Of a DNA stretch of 64,000 bases, positions 25,717-33,720 are shown piece after piece. Made by a program: the position numbers and the translations under genes. How positions within the stretch are numbered: position 1 is the first letter of the stretch; the number at the start of each line of letters is the position of its first letter. The stretch lies in assembly GCA_021779955.1 (NCBI GenBank), contig JAJXZS010000027.1, positions 1 to 64,000 of the forward strand, read 5' to 3'. The notes beneath the pieces are model-generated. The model did no database searches. It was not told the origin of the DNA and saw only the letters and a program-made list of their open reading frames with translations. Origin of the DNA: Chloroflexota bacterium. GTDB lineage: Bacteria; Chloroflexota; Anaerolineae; Anaerolineales; Anaerolineaceae.

Positions 25717-26731
25717 TCTGATCCTTTTCGCCTGTCTTCAGGCGAAATTCAAACCGGCTGCCCTGGTTGGGCGTCGACGAAACCTCGATCTTCGAATTGT
25801 GGGCTTCAACGATCTTCTTTACGAGAGCCAAACCCAGCCCTGTGCCGCCCTGGGTGCGCGTTGAAGAACCGTCCAACTGGTGGAAAGGTTCGAAGATCTC
25901 ATCGATTTTTGATTCTTCGATGCCTATGCCGGTATCGATAATGGCGATCTTTATGGTGCACTCCGTTGCATCAGGGATCAGCTTGATACACACTTCTCCT
26001 TGCTTATTGGTGTACTTGATTGCATTATCCACAAGTTGGTTGATAACCCAGTTGATGCGCTCAGGATCGCCAACAACCTTTGTCGATCCTTCTTCGGCGC
26101 TCAACCAGAGATTGATGTTCTTGTGCTTTGCCGCCAAAGCATTGCGGTGAATGATGGCGTTGACCTGCGGAATGAGATCGAAGGGCTGCACCTGGAGGCG
26201 GATATTTCCCGATTCGGACGTGGAAAAGAGAATCAGGTCGTCGATCAGGCGGCCGAGGCGGTCGGTGGCGCGGTTCATCACGTCGAGGGCCTTCTTTTGC
26301 TCAAGGGTGATCGGGCCGAAATCGTTGGCAAGCATCAGGTCGAGGTAACCCTTCAGGTGCGTCAGCGGCGTGCGCAGTTCGTGCGAGATATTGGAGATGA
26401 AATTCTCTTTGAGTTTCGAAAGCTCAGCCAGCTTCTCGTATGCCCGTTGCAGCGCTGCCGTGCGTTCTTCGACCCGTTTTTCGAGCATTTCGTTCGATTC
26501 CTGCAGGGCGCGCTGCAGGCGGATGATCTGGACCGTGATGGCTTGATCCATCGTCGTCCTGTCGATTTTGCCCATGTCGACCAGGATTTGGCCGATCAAA
26601 GGAGCCTGGCCTGTTGTCCTGAGCTGCCTCTGATAATCGAGCGCCTGGTCGAGGTCTTCGGTTGTCAGAAGGCCTTGCTCTACCAGGACGTCGCCCAAAC
26701 GGGGAATGAGGATTTCAGGAGTCAATGCCAT
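25700..26731 (-). CDS. Histidine kinase with N-terminal MshEN (T2SSE_N-like) domain
   Basis: A 343-residue soluble kinase. Residues 9-75 resemble the N-terminal domain of GspE/MshE secretion ATPases. Residues 11-34 fit the MshEN c-di-GMP motif exactly (RLG-x2-LV-x2-G-LL-x4-L-x3-L-x2-Q, seen as RLGDVLVEQGLL...). A second copy at about 45-68 keeps the spacing but has LIG in place of RLG. A coiled coil (ESNEMLEKRVEERTAAL) leads to HisKA with FISNISHELRTPLTH, then a HATPase with NQLVDNAIKYTN, DTGIGI and GGTGLGLALVKK. Ligand binding is inferred from the motif. Overlaps the second kinase gene; both precede one response regulator. Confidence 0.9.
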   Translation of the reverse strand: MALTPEILIPRLGDVLVEQGLLTTEDLDQALDYQRQLRTTGQAPLIGQILVDMGKIDRTTMDQAITVQIIRLQRALQESNEMLEKRVEERTAALQRAYEKLAELSKLKENFISNISHELRTPLTHLKGYLDLMLANDFGPITLEQKKALDVMNRATDRLGRLIDDLILFSTSESGNIRLQVQPFDLIPQVNAIIHRNALAAKHKNINLWLSAEEGSTKVVGDPERINWVINQLVDNAIKYTNKQGEVCIKLIPDATECTIKIAIIDTGIGIEESKIDEIFEPFHQLDGSSTRTQGGTGLGLALVKKIVEAHNSKIEVSSTPNQGSRFEFRLKTGEKDQSAHHA

Positions 26732-26743
26732 AGGTTGCTGCCT

Positions 26744-28330
26744 CTAGTGACCTTCGATGACCCATTGCCCGTCAACCATAACCGACGAGGGTCGGACGGA
26801 ATGCAGTTCAGAAGGAGGGAGCGCAAAAGGATCGCGGTCGAGGACGATGAGATCAGCTTTCAAGCCCGGTCGCAATTCGCCAATGACGCCGGCACGCCCG
26901 CTGATCTCCGCGGGGGTTTTGGTGTATGCCTTGAGCGCAGCCGAAAGCGAAATTTTTTCCGCAGGATACCAGCCATCGGCGGAAGGGGTGCCGTCGGGAC
27001 GCATGCGTGTGACCGCTGCGTGCATGCCCCTGAATGGATTGGGGCTCTCCACTGGCGCATCCGAGCCGAAGATGACCGGGGCTCCGGATTTTATCATCGT
27101 ATTGAAGAGATAAGCGTATTTGGCGCGTTTTCCCCAATGCTTGTCTGCTGTGAACATATCCGAAGTGGCGTGCAGCGGCTGCATGGATGCGGTGATATTC
27201 AATTGCCAGGGCTTCATGATGTCGTCGGGATGGAGCAGTTGAAGGTGTTCGATGCGGTGGAGCAAGCCCGGCAGGTGATTCTGATGCTCGTATTCGCGCA
27301 GCATCCCATATCCGTTGAGCACCTGGTTGGTTGCCTTGTCGCCAATGGCATGGATTGCCAGGCTCAGGCCGCTGTTGACTGCGCGGATGCCAATCTCGAA
27401 GACTTCGTCGGCCGTCAACAGGAGCGTGCCGGTGTCGGACGATGATCCTTCATAAGGCGCGAGCATTGCAGCCGTTTGCGGGCCCAATGCGCCGTCGGCG
27501 AAAAGCTTCAGCGAGCCAAGCCACAGATGGTCGCTGCCGAAGCCGCTGTGCAGGTGCATGGCAATGGCGCTGTCGAGCAAGGCAAACGGAATGCCCTTGC
27601 AGACTCTCAACTTCAGCTTGCCGCCGCTTTCAAGCGACTGAAGTGAGGCAAAGCATTCTTCGCCGTCGAAATCATGCACGCTCGTCACGCCGTAGAACAG
27701 AAGTCGCTCCTGCGCGGCGAGGATCGAGGTTTCGAGCTGGTCGGGGGTCACCTGGGGAATGATCGCTTCGATCAACCTGACCGCATTTTCGAATAATATG
27801 CCGGTTGGCTCTCCATCCTTATCGCGCTGAATGGTTCCGCCTTCGGGATCGGATAACGAAGATGTAACGCCGGCGAGCTGAAGGGCCAGGGTGTTCGCCC
27901 AGGCCGAATGGATCGCTTTATCGGTGAGATAGACCGGGTGGCGCGAAGTGATCCGGTCGAGGTCGGCGGCACAAGGGAAACCGCCTTCCCAGATATTCTG
28001 ATTCCAGCCGTGTCCCAGAATCCATTCGCCTTCAGGCGTTTCCTTCGCTTTTTTTGCGACCCGCTCAAGGCATTCCTGTTTGGTGGGGGTTTCGCAATCG
28101 ATCTGGGTAAGGAACTCCCCGTACATTTGAAGATGAAGGTGCGAGTCGGTCAATCCCGGCCAGACCGTTTTACCTTCGAGGTTGAATTTCTTTGCAGAAG
28201 CTGACGCTGCGGCCAGGATCTCATCGTCACTGCCGGCAGCCGCGATCCGCGCGCCGTCGATGGCGATCGCCGAAGCGGGTGGGTTCAGCTTATCTGGAGA
28301 GTGGATTCTGGCATTGTAGAGAATGATCAT
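26744..28330 (-). CDS. Amidohydrolase family protein (YtcJ-like)
   Basis: A 528-residue metal-dependent amidohydrolase of the YtcJ/AepA group. The N-terminal beta sandwich leads to the metal motif DSHLHLQMYG (about 60); further ligands appear in VHDFDG, IHAIGDKATNQVL and HRIEHLQLL, and the catalytic Asp in FGSDAPVE (about 420). The C-terminal ELRPGLKADLIVLDRDPF closes the sandwich. Substrates of this group are mostly uncharacterised amides or formyl compounds. It starts three bases after the parB stop with no clear ribosome-binding site, so it may be translated by coupling. Confidence 0.92.
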   Translation of the reverse strand: MIILYNARIHSPDKLNPPASAIAIDGARIAAAGSDDEILAAASASAKKFNLEGKTVWPGLTDSHLHLQMYGEFLTQIDCETPTKQECLERVAKKAKETPEGEWILGHGWNQNIWEGGFPCAADLDRITSRHPVYLTDKAIHSAWANTLALQLAGVTSSLSDPEGGTIQRDKDGEPTGILFENAVRLIEAIIPQVTPDQLETSILAAQERLLFYGVTSVHDFDGEECFASLQSLESGGKLKLRVCKGIPFALLDSAIAMHLHSGFGSDHLWLGSLKLFADGALGPQTAAMLAPYEGSSSDTGTLLLTADEVFEIGIRAVNSGLSLAIHAIGDKATNQVLNGYGMLREYEHQNHLPGLLHRIEHLQLLHPDDIMKPWQLNITASMQPLHATSDMFTADKHWGKRAKYAYLFNTMIKSGAPVIFGSDAPVESPNPFRGMHAAVTRMRPDGTPSADGWYPAEKISLSAALKAYTKTPAEISGRAGVIGELRPGLKADLIVLDRDPFALPPSELHSVRPSSVMVDGQWVIEGH

Positions 28331-28332
28331 GG

Positions 28333-29187
28333 TCAATCATGCATGATTTGCGAGAGCAAATCTGTCAGCTCCTCGTCTGAATAATAGTGAATGGTCAGCG
28401 TGCCGCCCTTGGCGCCGTGGCGCAGCGATACCTTCGTGCCCAGGTAATCTTGCAGTCTTTCCTCGATCGCCTTGATCTCGGGGTCGGCCGGCTTTTCGGC
28501 CGGTTTCTCGGGTTTCTGTCCAGAGTATTTGCGCACCAGTTCTTCCACCTGGCGGACGTTGAGGTCTTGATTGAGGATGGTCTGGAGCACCGCAAGCTGA
28601 GATTGCGTGCTGTTGAGCGCAAGCAGCGCCCTGGCATGACCTTCGGTGATTTTGCCCTCAGCCAGAGCTTCCTGCACTTGTGCCGGCAGCTTGAGCAGAC
28701 GCAGGGTGTTTGTCACCGCCACGCGGCTCTTACCCACGCGTGCTGCGATTTCGTCGTGTGAAAGCTTGAATTCCTCGGCAAGCTGGCGGAAGGCTTCAGC
28801 GGTCTCGAGCGGAGACAGGTCGGAACGCTGCACGTTCTCGATCAGCGCAAGTTCGAGCCGCTCGCGGTTCGTTGCGGTACGGACGATCACAGGTACCGAA
28901 TCGAGCCCCGCTATTTTGGCTGCGCGCAGCCTGCGTTCGCCTGCGATCAATGTGTACTGGCCGGTCATTTCATCGTGCGTGACGATGAGCGGCTGCAGGA
29001 TGCCGTGCTCTTTGATCGATTGCGCCAGTTCCAGCAGGTTTTCCTCAGGCATCCTCTCGCGCGGCTGCATCGGGTTGGGAATGATCATTGAGACAGGGGC
29101 GAGCTTTTCAGATGTCCCGGTTTCTGACGAGAAATCGTCTGGGATGATTGCGTTCAAACCTTTGCCTAAACCACCTTTTCGAGCCAT
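28333..29187 (-). CDS. parB: Chromosome-partitioning protein ParB
   Basis: A 284-residue parS-binding CTPase-type partition protein. Seen in order: KGLGKGLNAIIP-like start (GGLGKGLNAIIPDDF), the box I region IPNPMQPRERMPEENLLELA, IAGERRLRAAKIAG (about 85), a central HTH (LSHDEIAARVGKSRVAVTNTLRLL, about 140-163) and a C-terminal dimerisation helix after a Lys/Pro-rich linker. The ATG at 29187 has AGGTG; it overlaps the parA end by 11 bases. No parS palindrome was noticed nearby. Confidence 0.95.
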   Translation of the reverse strand: MARKGGLGKGLNAIIPDDFSSETGTSEKLAPVSMIIPNPMQPRERMPEENLLELAQSIKEHGILQPLIVTHDEMTGQYTLIAGERRLRAAKIAGLDSVPVIVRTATNRERLELALIENVQRSDLSPLETAEAFRQLAEEFKLSHDEIAARVGKSRVAVTNTLRLLKLPAQVQEALAEGKITEGHARALLALNSTQSQLAVLQTILNQDLNVRQVEELVRKYSGQKPEKPAEKPADPEIKAIEERLQDYLGTKVSLRHGAKGGTLTIHYYSDEELTDLLSQIMHD

Positions 29188-29197
29188 GTGCACCTGC

Positions 29198-29986
29198 CTA
29201 TTCAACGAACGGACTTATGCTGACGCCATCTTGCACCATGATCTCGCGTGCGAGCGCGGCGTACGATTTTGCAGCATTGGATTCGGGGGCGTAGTTTGTG
29301 ATGGGCAAACCGTACGACGGCGCTTCTGCAAGCCTGATGCTGCGCGGGATGATCGCCTGCAGCACCTGGTTGGGGAAGACTTTCCGCACTTCGTTCACTA
29401 CATCAGTTGCAAGGTTCGTGCGACCATCGAACATGGTCAGAATCACACCGCGGATTTTCAGCTCCGGGTACAGGGATGCGCGGATGCGGTTGAGCGTTTG
29501 AGTCAACTGGCCGATGCCTTCCAGGGCCAGGTATTCGCATTGAACGGGGATGAGCACGCCATCCCGGGCAGCCATCAGGCCGTTCACGGTCAGGAGGCTG
29601 AGCGAAGGCGGGCAATCGATCAGGATGTAATCATAGCGGTCCGAAAATGCCTTGAGGATCTCGCGCAGGCGGAACTCGCGTTTTGGAGTATCGATCAGTT
29701 CGATTTCAGCCCCGGCGAGCGATGGCGAAGAAGGCAGCAGAGAGAGTTTGAGTTTTGGGTTGTGCAGGATATTCGGTGTGGTGTGATCGCCGATCAGCAT
29801 CTCGTATGTGCCGGATTCGACAGTGTACTTGTTTATGCCGAGCGACGACGTGGCGTTGGCCTGAGGATCAAGATCGACCAAAAGCACTTTCTGGCCGAAT
29901 TGACCCAGGAATGCGCCAAGGTTGATCGCCGTGGTCGTTTTGCCAACCCCACCTTTTTGATTTACCAGCGAATAGATTCTTGTCAT
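29198..29986 (-). CDS. parA: Chromosome-partitioning ATPase ParA (Soj)
   Basis: A 262-residue ParA/MinD-superfamily ATPase that positions ParB-bound origin regions. The deviant Walker A is NQKGGVGKTTTAINL (about 9-23), Walker A' is VLLVDLDPQANATSSLG, and Walker B is YILIDCPPSLSLLT. Lacking an N-terminal HTH, it is the chromosomal (Soj) type, not a plasmid ParA. It starts 8 bases after the PfkB kinase gene and overlaps parB. Confidence 0.96.
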   Translation of the reverse strand: MTRIYSLVNQKGGVGKTTTAINLGAFLGQFGQKVLLVDLDPQANATSSLGINKYTVESGTYEMLIGDHTTPNILHNPKLKLSLLPSSPSLAGAEIELIDTPKREFRLREILKAFSDRYDYILIDCPPSLSLLTVNGLMAARDGVLIPVQCEYLALEGIGQLTQTLNRIRASLYPELKIRGVILTMFDGRTNLATDVVNEVRKVFPNQVLQAIIPRSIRLAEAPSYGLPITNYAPESNAAKSYAALAREIMVQDGVSISPFVE

Positions 29987-29993
29987 AAGCCCA

Positions 29994-30845
29994 TTACTTT
30001 ACGATCTCTGAAGTGATGGTTTTGATCTCATCTTGCGTGGGGATGCTCTGGAGTCCTTTTCTTGTCACTGAATTCGATGCGATCCGCGTGGCAAAGCGCG
30101 CAGCTTCCCACGGGTCGCGGGTTTGAGTGTAGCGCACAAAGAAACTTGTGGCAAAGATATCGCCTGCGCCTGTCGCGTCCACCTCTTCCTTCTCCGGCGG
30201 CTTGAATACGCGCACATCGCCGTTCCAATAGACCCTCGCATCCGCTTCGCCAAAGGTGACCACCAGGATCGGCACCGCTTCGGCGAATTTCTGGATCTCT
30301 TCCTCGTCGCTGCTGACGTCTTCAAGCGAAAGGATCGCGGCATTGGCATAAGGCAGCACGCTCGCAGAATCGCCCCATTTGCACGGGAAAACCCTGCCTT
30401 CATCGTCCCAATCGCGCAGCCAACCCTGGGGCGTCACGCCGACGAACGAATTTGGGAACGCCCTGGCCAGCGAAGGGTCCACTTCCTGCGCCACGGGTCC
30501 CAGGTGGACGATGGGCGTGTTGCGCCATTGAAGCGGAATATCCGCTGCGCTGATCGTTTCGGCTCGGTTGTGAATGTGCTGCACCCTTCCGTGAGGCGTG
30601 TAGACGTTTTCGAAAGTGGTGGAATGCTCGGCGTCTTTGCGCACGACCCTGATCGAGTCAAGTTCGTTCAGCATCAAATCCGGCGCGCACGAAGTGACCA
30701 TTCCGACTCGCAATCCAAGCGCCGCAGCGGTCAGCGATGAATAAGAAACCGTCCCGCCTAATGCAAATCCATTCGGGAGGATGTCTTGCGTGATATGTCC
30801 AATAACCAGATAATCTACCGGTTCGATGAGGGCGATATTGTTCAT
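29994..30845 (-). CDS. PfkB-family carbohydrate kinase
   Basis: A 283-residue ribokinase-fold sugar or nucleoside kinase. The N-terminal GG motif is in FALGGTVSYSSLTAAALG (about 30), and the second PfkB signature DATGAGDIFATSFF with the catalytic Asp is at about 220. It is shorter than fructokinases and lacks one beta-lid strand. Substrate cannot be told. It precedes parA by 8 bases, so it may share the partition operon; the pairing with parAB is unexplained. Confidence 0.88.
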   Translation of the reverse strand: MNNIALIEPVDYLVIGHITQDILPNGFALGGTVSYSSLTAAALGLRVGMVTSCAPDLMLNELDSIRVVRKDAEHSTTFENVYTPHGRVQHIHNRAETISAADIPLQWRNTPIVHLGPVAQEVDPSLARAFPNSFVGVTPQGWLRDWDDEGRVFPCKWGDSASVLPYANAAILSLEDVSSDEEEIQKFAEAVPILVVTFGEADARVYWNGDVRVFKPPEKEEVDATGAGDIFATSFFVRYTQTRDPWEAARFATRIASNSVTRKGLQSIPTQDEIKTITSEIVK

Positions 30846-30860
30846 GCAGCAGAAACCGTT

Positions 30861-31370
30861 CTACGGGCGGTTGCCAAAATCTTGATCAAAGGGGATCAAT
30901 TCGTCTTCGTCGCCTATGGATTCGGAGCGCATGCCAGGCACGGGAGTCCCGCAATAGGGGCACAGGTTCCAGGGCAGTTCGATCGTCCTGCCGCAATGCT
31001 CGCACACCTTCTTCAGGCGCGTGTGGCAGTTGGGGCAGGCGATCCATTCCATCTGCACCCTGCGATTGCAGCCGGGGCACACAGGCGCGTCTTCCACGGT
31101 TTGAAGCAGCGCTTCTTCTTCCAGCGTACGTTGATACTCCTCTTCGAGCGTTCGCGCAGGCCTGAGGATCAGGTAGATCAGAATTCCGGGCAGGAAGAGC
31201 AGCACGGCTACGATCACTGCCAGGATGCGCATGAATGGATCGCGCGTGCGCGAGCGGATATCGCGGAAGACCCAGAAGATCAGGCTCAACCAGAGGGCCG
31301 CCAGGAAGGCCGCCCCAAAGCCGGTAAGAAGTATGGAGATTTGTTTGAGCAAGGCTGGGTCAAGCGTCAT
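30861..31370 (-). CDS. Membrane protein with double zinc ribbon
   Basis: A 169-residue protein with two transmembrane helices (about 10-34 and 46-66) and a C-terminal cytoplasmic region carrying four CxxC knuckles: CPGC, CPNC, CEHC and CPYC, which form two zinc ribbons of the DZR type. Such proteins are frequent and of unknown function, perhaps in protein contacts. The ATG at 31370 has GGGAGAG; a -10 box (TGCTATAAT, minus strand, 31390-31398) sits 19 bases upstream. It is divergent from radC. Confidence 0.85.
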   Translation of the reverse strand: MTLDPALLKQISILLTGFGAAFLAALWLSLIFWVFRDIRSRTRDPFMRILAVIVAVLLFLPGILIYLILRPARTLEEEYQRTLEEEALLQTVEDAPVCPGCNRRVQMEWIACPNCHTRLKKVCEHCGRTIELPWNLCPYCGTPVPGMRSESIGDEDELIPFDQDFGNRP

Positions 31371-31427
31371 GGTTCTCTCCCATTCCAAGATTATAGCATG
31401 GAAAAAAATCGCGCATTGGATTTTAGC

Positions 31428-31456
31428 TTGCGCTGCATCTCTCTTTATACTATAAA
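31428..31456 (+). promoter_or_regulatory. Promoter of radC
   Basis: TTGCGC and TATAAA at 17-base spacing, ending 33 bases before the radC ATG. Confidence 0.5.
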
Positions 31457-31489
31457 ATTCCTAAGAACATGAAGCATCGGAGCGGGTCA

Positions 31490-32194
31490 ATGGTCAAAGA
31501 GGCTCACGGAACCTATCGCATTGCAGACCTGGCGGAAAATGATCGTCCGCGTGAACGGCTGGCTTTGCTCGGCGCTGAACAGCTCGAGAAAGCGGAATTG
31601 ATGGCGATCCTGCTCAGGGTTGGCGTGGAGGGCAAAAGCGCCATCCAGCTCGGGGATGAGATCCTGAGGACGATGGGCGGGCTGCTGGGCATCCAGAAGG
31701 CCTCCATCGCCGATCTGTGCTCCGTCAATGGGGTGGGGCCCGCCAAGGCGGCCCAAATCAAAGCCGCCATCGAACTGGGCAGACGATTGGCGCTCGACAG
31801 CCCGCAGAGCCAGGAAGCCATCAGCACACCCGGGCAGGCGGCCGACCTGGTGCGCTACGAGATGCAGGCGCTGGCAGAGGAAAACCTGTGGGTGATCCTG
31901 CTCGACATCCGCAACCACAAGATCGACATCGAAAAACTGTACAAGGGATCGGTGACCACATCCCAGGTGCGCATAGGCGAATTGTTCAGCAAGGCCGTGT
32001 TGAAGAAAGCAGCTTCGATCATCATCGTGCACAACCATCCAAGTGGCGACCCGAGCCCCAGCCCCGAGGATGTTGCCCTGACCAAGGGGGCGGTGCAGGC
32101 CGGCAAGCTGCTCGACATCGAGGTGCTCGATCACCTCGTCATCGGCGCGGGCACCTTCGTCTCCCTCAAGGAGAAGGGCCTGGGATTCGCCTAG
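31490..32194 (+). CDS. radC: RadC-family JAB/MPN protein
   Basis: A 234-residue RadC/YeeS homologue. The N-terminal part has a helix-hairpin-helix region (LCSVNGVGPAKAAQIKAAIELGRRL) and the C-terminal two thirds is a JAMM metalloprotease-like domain with the motif HNHPSGDPSPSPED (about 180). The historic link to DNA repair is doubtful, and the biochemical role is unsettled. The ATG at 31490 follows GGAGCGGG; an earlier ATG at 31469 has no site. Confidence 0.93.
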   Translation: MVKEAHGTYRIADLAENDRPRERLALLGAEQLEKAELMAILLRVGVEGKSAIQLGDEILRTMGGLLGIQKASIADLCSVNGVGPAKAAQIKAAIELGRRLALDSPQSQEAISTPGQAADLVRYEMQALAEENLWVILLDIRNHKIDIEKLYKGSVTTSQVRIGELFSKAVLKKAASIIIVHNHPSGDPSPSPEDVALTKGAVQAGKLLDIEVLDHLVIGAGTFVSLKEKGLGFA

Positions 32195-32210
32195 TCCGTA
32201 TTCGATTTCG

Positions 32211-32239
32211 TTGACAAAACGGGGGGTGTACGTTAAAAT
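32211..32239 (+). promoter_or_regulatory. tRNA promoter
   Basis: TTGACA at 32211-32216 and TAAAAT at 32234-32239, spacing 17, end 11 bases before the tRNA. This is the best-matching promoter in the window. Confidence 0.8.
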
Positions 32240-32250
32240 TCCACGTTGTT

Positions 32251-32322
32251 GGCGAGGTAGCTCAATGGTGGAGCAGTGGACTCATAAGCCATTGGATGTG
32301 GGTTCAAATCCCACCCTCGCCA
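32251..32322 (+). tRNA. tRNA with anticodon CAU (elongator Met; Ile2 not excluded)
   Basis: The full cloverleaf can be drawn: acceptor GGCGAGG/CCTCGCC, D stem GCTC/GAGC, anticodon loop CTCATAA with CAT at 32283-32285, five-base variable loop, T stem GTGGG/CCCAC with loop TTCAAAT, discriminator A. CCA is not encoded. The anticodon stem (GTGGA/GCCAT) has one A-G mismatch next to the loop. It lacks the three G-C pairs of initiator tRNA. CAU may instead be lysidine-modified tRNA-Ile, which sequence alone cannot settle. Confidence 0.95.
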
Positions 32323-32740
32323 CTTTTGATTTAAATCCCAAGAACAAAAAGGGTTTGCTGAAAAAGACCAGCACTTCGCAAATCCCACCCGCACCAATTT
32401 TAAGTACAAAGCAAGGTAACGTCGAATATGAACCCCCTGCAGATGATTGTGCTTCAACGGCGCACCAGACCTGCTACCTCGCCGAAAACATTCAACAACA
32501 GTACGCGTGAGGGCTGTCGCATTTTTGGGATCATAAATCCAAGCACTTGTTTCCCTGGAATCAACTGATGTATTATTTACATGGCAGGTCACGCTGTCTT
32601 TATTAACAAAATGGCGATAGTAGAAAATTCCGCCTATTCGGGAGAAGCAGCCAAAGCTATTGCTTGATGGATTTGCGGAACGCATGAAATGATAATTGCT
32701 CTCCGATGGTTAGGTTTGGGGTCTACAGAGGAGTTGCATC
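32323..32740 (+). other. Gene-poor stretch after the tRNA with a partial copy of the tRNA 3' arm
   Basis: No convincing gene. At 32378-32396 the 12 bases CAAATCCCACCC recur exactly as in the tRNA T arm (32305-32316), followed by GCACCA instead of TCGCCA. This may be a decayed attachment-site copy from an element that integrated at the tRNA. Confidence 0.45.
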
Positions 32741-33517
32741 ATGGAAAAAACACAAGGGGGTTGGAAAGTAATTATGATCGCTTTAGCAGCGGTCATTCTT
32801 CCCATTGTAGTCATTGGACTGTTCACCGATGGTGCAAATAAGAATTCAGGAAAAGCAGCGACATCGAGTCCAACAATTCTCTTCACTGAAATGCCTGTAG
32901 CTGTAACAGTCCTTCAAACACAAAGACCAATAGTGCCAACTACGGTTCCAACGATATTCGCTTCCTCCCAAACGGTACTCTCTTTGATATCCCAGACACC
33001 CACGGAAACTCCTACCATTACTTCATCCATTAGTTCGACTAATACTCCTAATATTACCTCAACACGTACCATAACAAATACGATTGCGCCTAGCCCCACC
33101 AAGGATTGCTTAGTGGATGTTCCGTCATTATTAGGTAAAGATGTTTTCCAGGTAGAACAAATTCTAGGGCCTACCATATTGATCACTCCAAACGATGATT
33201 ATGACGACCACACAGGTGGGGGAGAATATAGAGACTACCAAATTGGCGATTACTTGACTTTTATTTCGTTTGATAAATCCGGAATTGCTCGGATTTTTAC
33301 CGTGCTTGATGGCTTGGAGCAAGAAGGATATTCCCTCAATCAATGGCAAGAAATTCTTCCCCGCTTTGGAGTGAATATTGGATCTTTTCCTGATAAACAG
33401 GAACCAGCAGCTTTTTATTGGACGAATTATCAAGGATTATTCATTGGAATGGCCGCAGATGGTACATCGGGATTCCCAGTATGGACCGTAAAGATAGCTC
33501 AAAAAGGGTATGAATAA
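32741..33517 (+). CDS. Hypothetical membrane-anchored protein with Thr/Ser/Pro-rich stalk
   Basis: A 258-residue orphan. One transmembrane helix (about 9-27) is followed by a roughly 95-residue low-complexity stalk of Thr, Ser, Pro, Asn and Ile (about 35-128) and a 130-residue extracellular domain starting CLVDVPSLLGKDVFQVEQILG. That domain has Gly/Trp/Tyr-rich turns but matches nothing I know. The layout is that of surface proteins in Anaerolineae. Base composition is distinctly AT-rich compared with radC upstream, which suggests transfer. GAGGAG at 7-base spacing supports the start. Confidence 0.75.
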   Translation: MEKTQGGWKVIMIALAAVILPIVVIGLFTDGANKNSGKAATSSPTILFTEMPVAVTVLQTQRPIVPTTVPTIFASSQTVLSLISQTPTETPTITSSISSTNTPNITSTRTITNTIAPSPTKDCLVDVPSLLGKDVFQVEQILGPTILITPNDDYDDHTGGGEYRDYQIGDYLTFISFDKSGIARIFTVLDGLEQEGYSLNQWQEILPRFGVNIGSFPDKQEPAAFYWTNYQGLFIGMAADGTSGFPVWTVKIAQKGYE

Positions 33518-33580
33518 AGATTGATCACTTTGGGACAAATACTCACTTCGCAGGCTATGAGCACCGTCCAAAAGTAGGGT

Positions 33581-33596
33581 GCGTTCGATTTTAAAC
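33581..33596 (+). repeat. Imperfect 16-bp direct repeat, copy 1
   Basis: GCGTTCGATTTTAAAC matches 14 of 16 bases with the copy at 34581-34596, exactly 1,000 bp away. The two copies flank the next gene. Function unknown; this could be a remnant of an insertion boundary. Confidence 0.4.
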
Positions 33597-33720
33597 AATG
33601 CCAAGCGCAGTTGCGTGTAAGGGGTGCAACCCACCGGCTTTCATCAAATCCATGTGACCTGTCAGTCCTAACAATGAAGTTAGGCGAATCCGATTAGTTT
33701 AATTTAGCAGAGCATATATA

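Noticed and set aside
26000-30016. Two long plus-strand frames (26000-27445 and 28646-30016)
   Set aside because: They mirror the minus-strand kinase, amidohydrolase and parAB genes codon by codon and have no ribosome-binding sites or domains.
32233-32685. A 150-codon minus-strand open frame across the tRNA
   Set aside because: Its C-terminal end is the antisense translation of the tRNA, a well-known artefact, and the rest has no coding character.
33660-33690. CCTAAC-AATGAA-GTTAGGC, resembling integron attC core boxes
   Set aside because: The spacing is only six bases, no second pair of boxes or integrase is seen, and the copy after the next gene does not repeat it; it is just a small hairpin.
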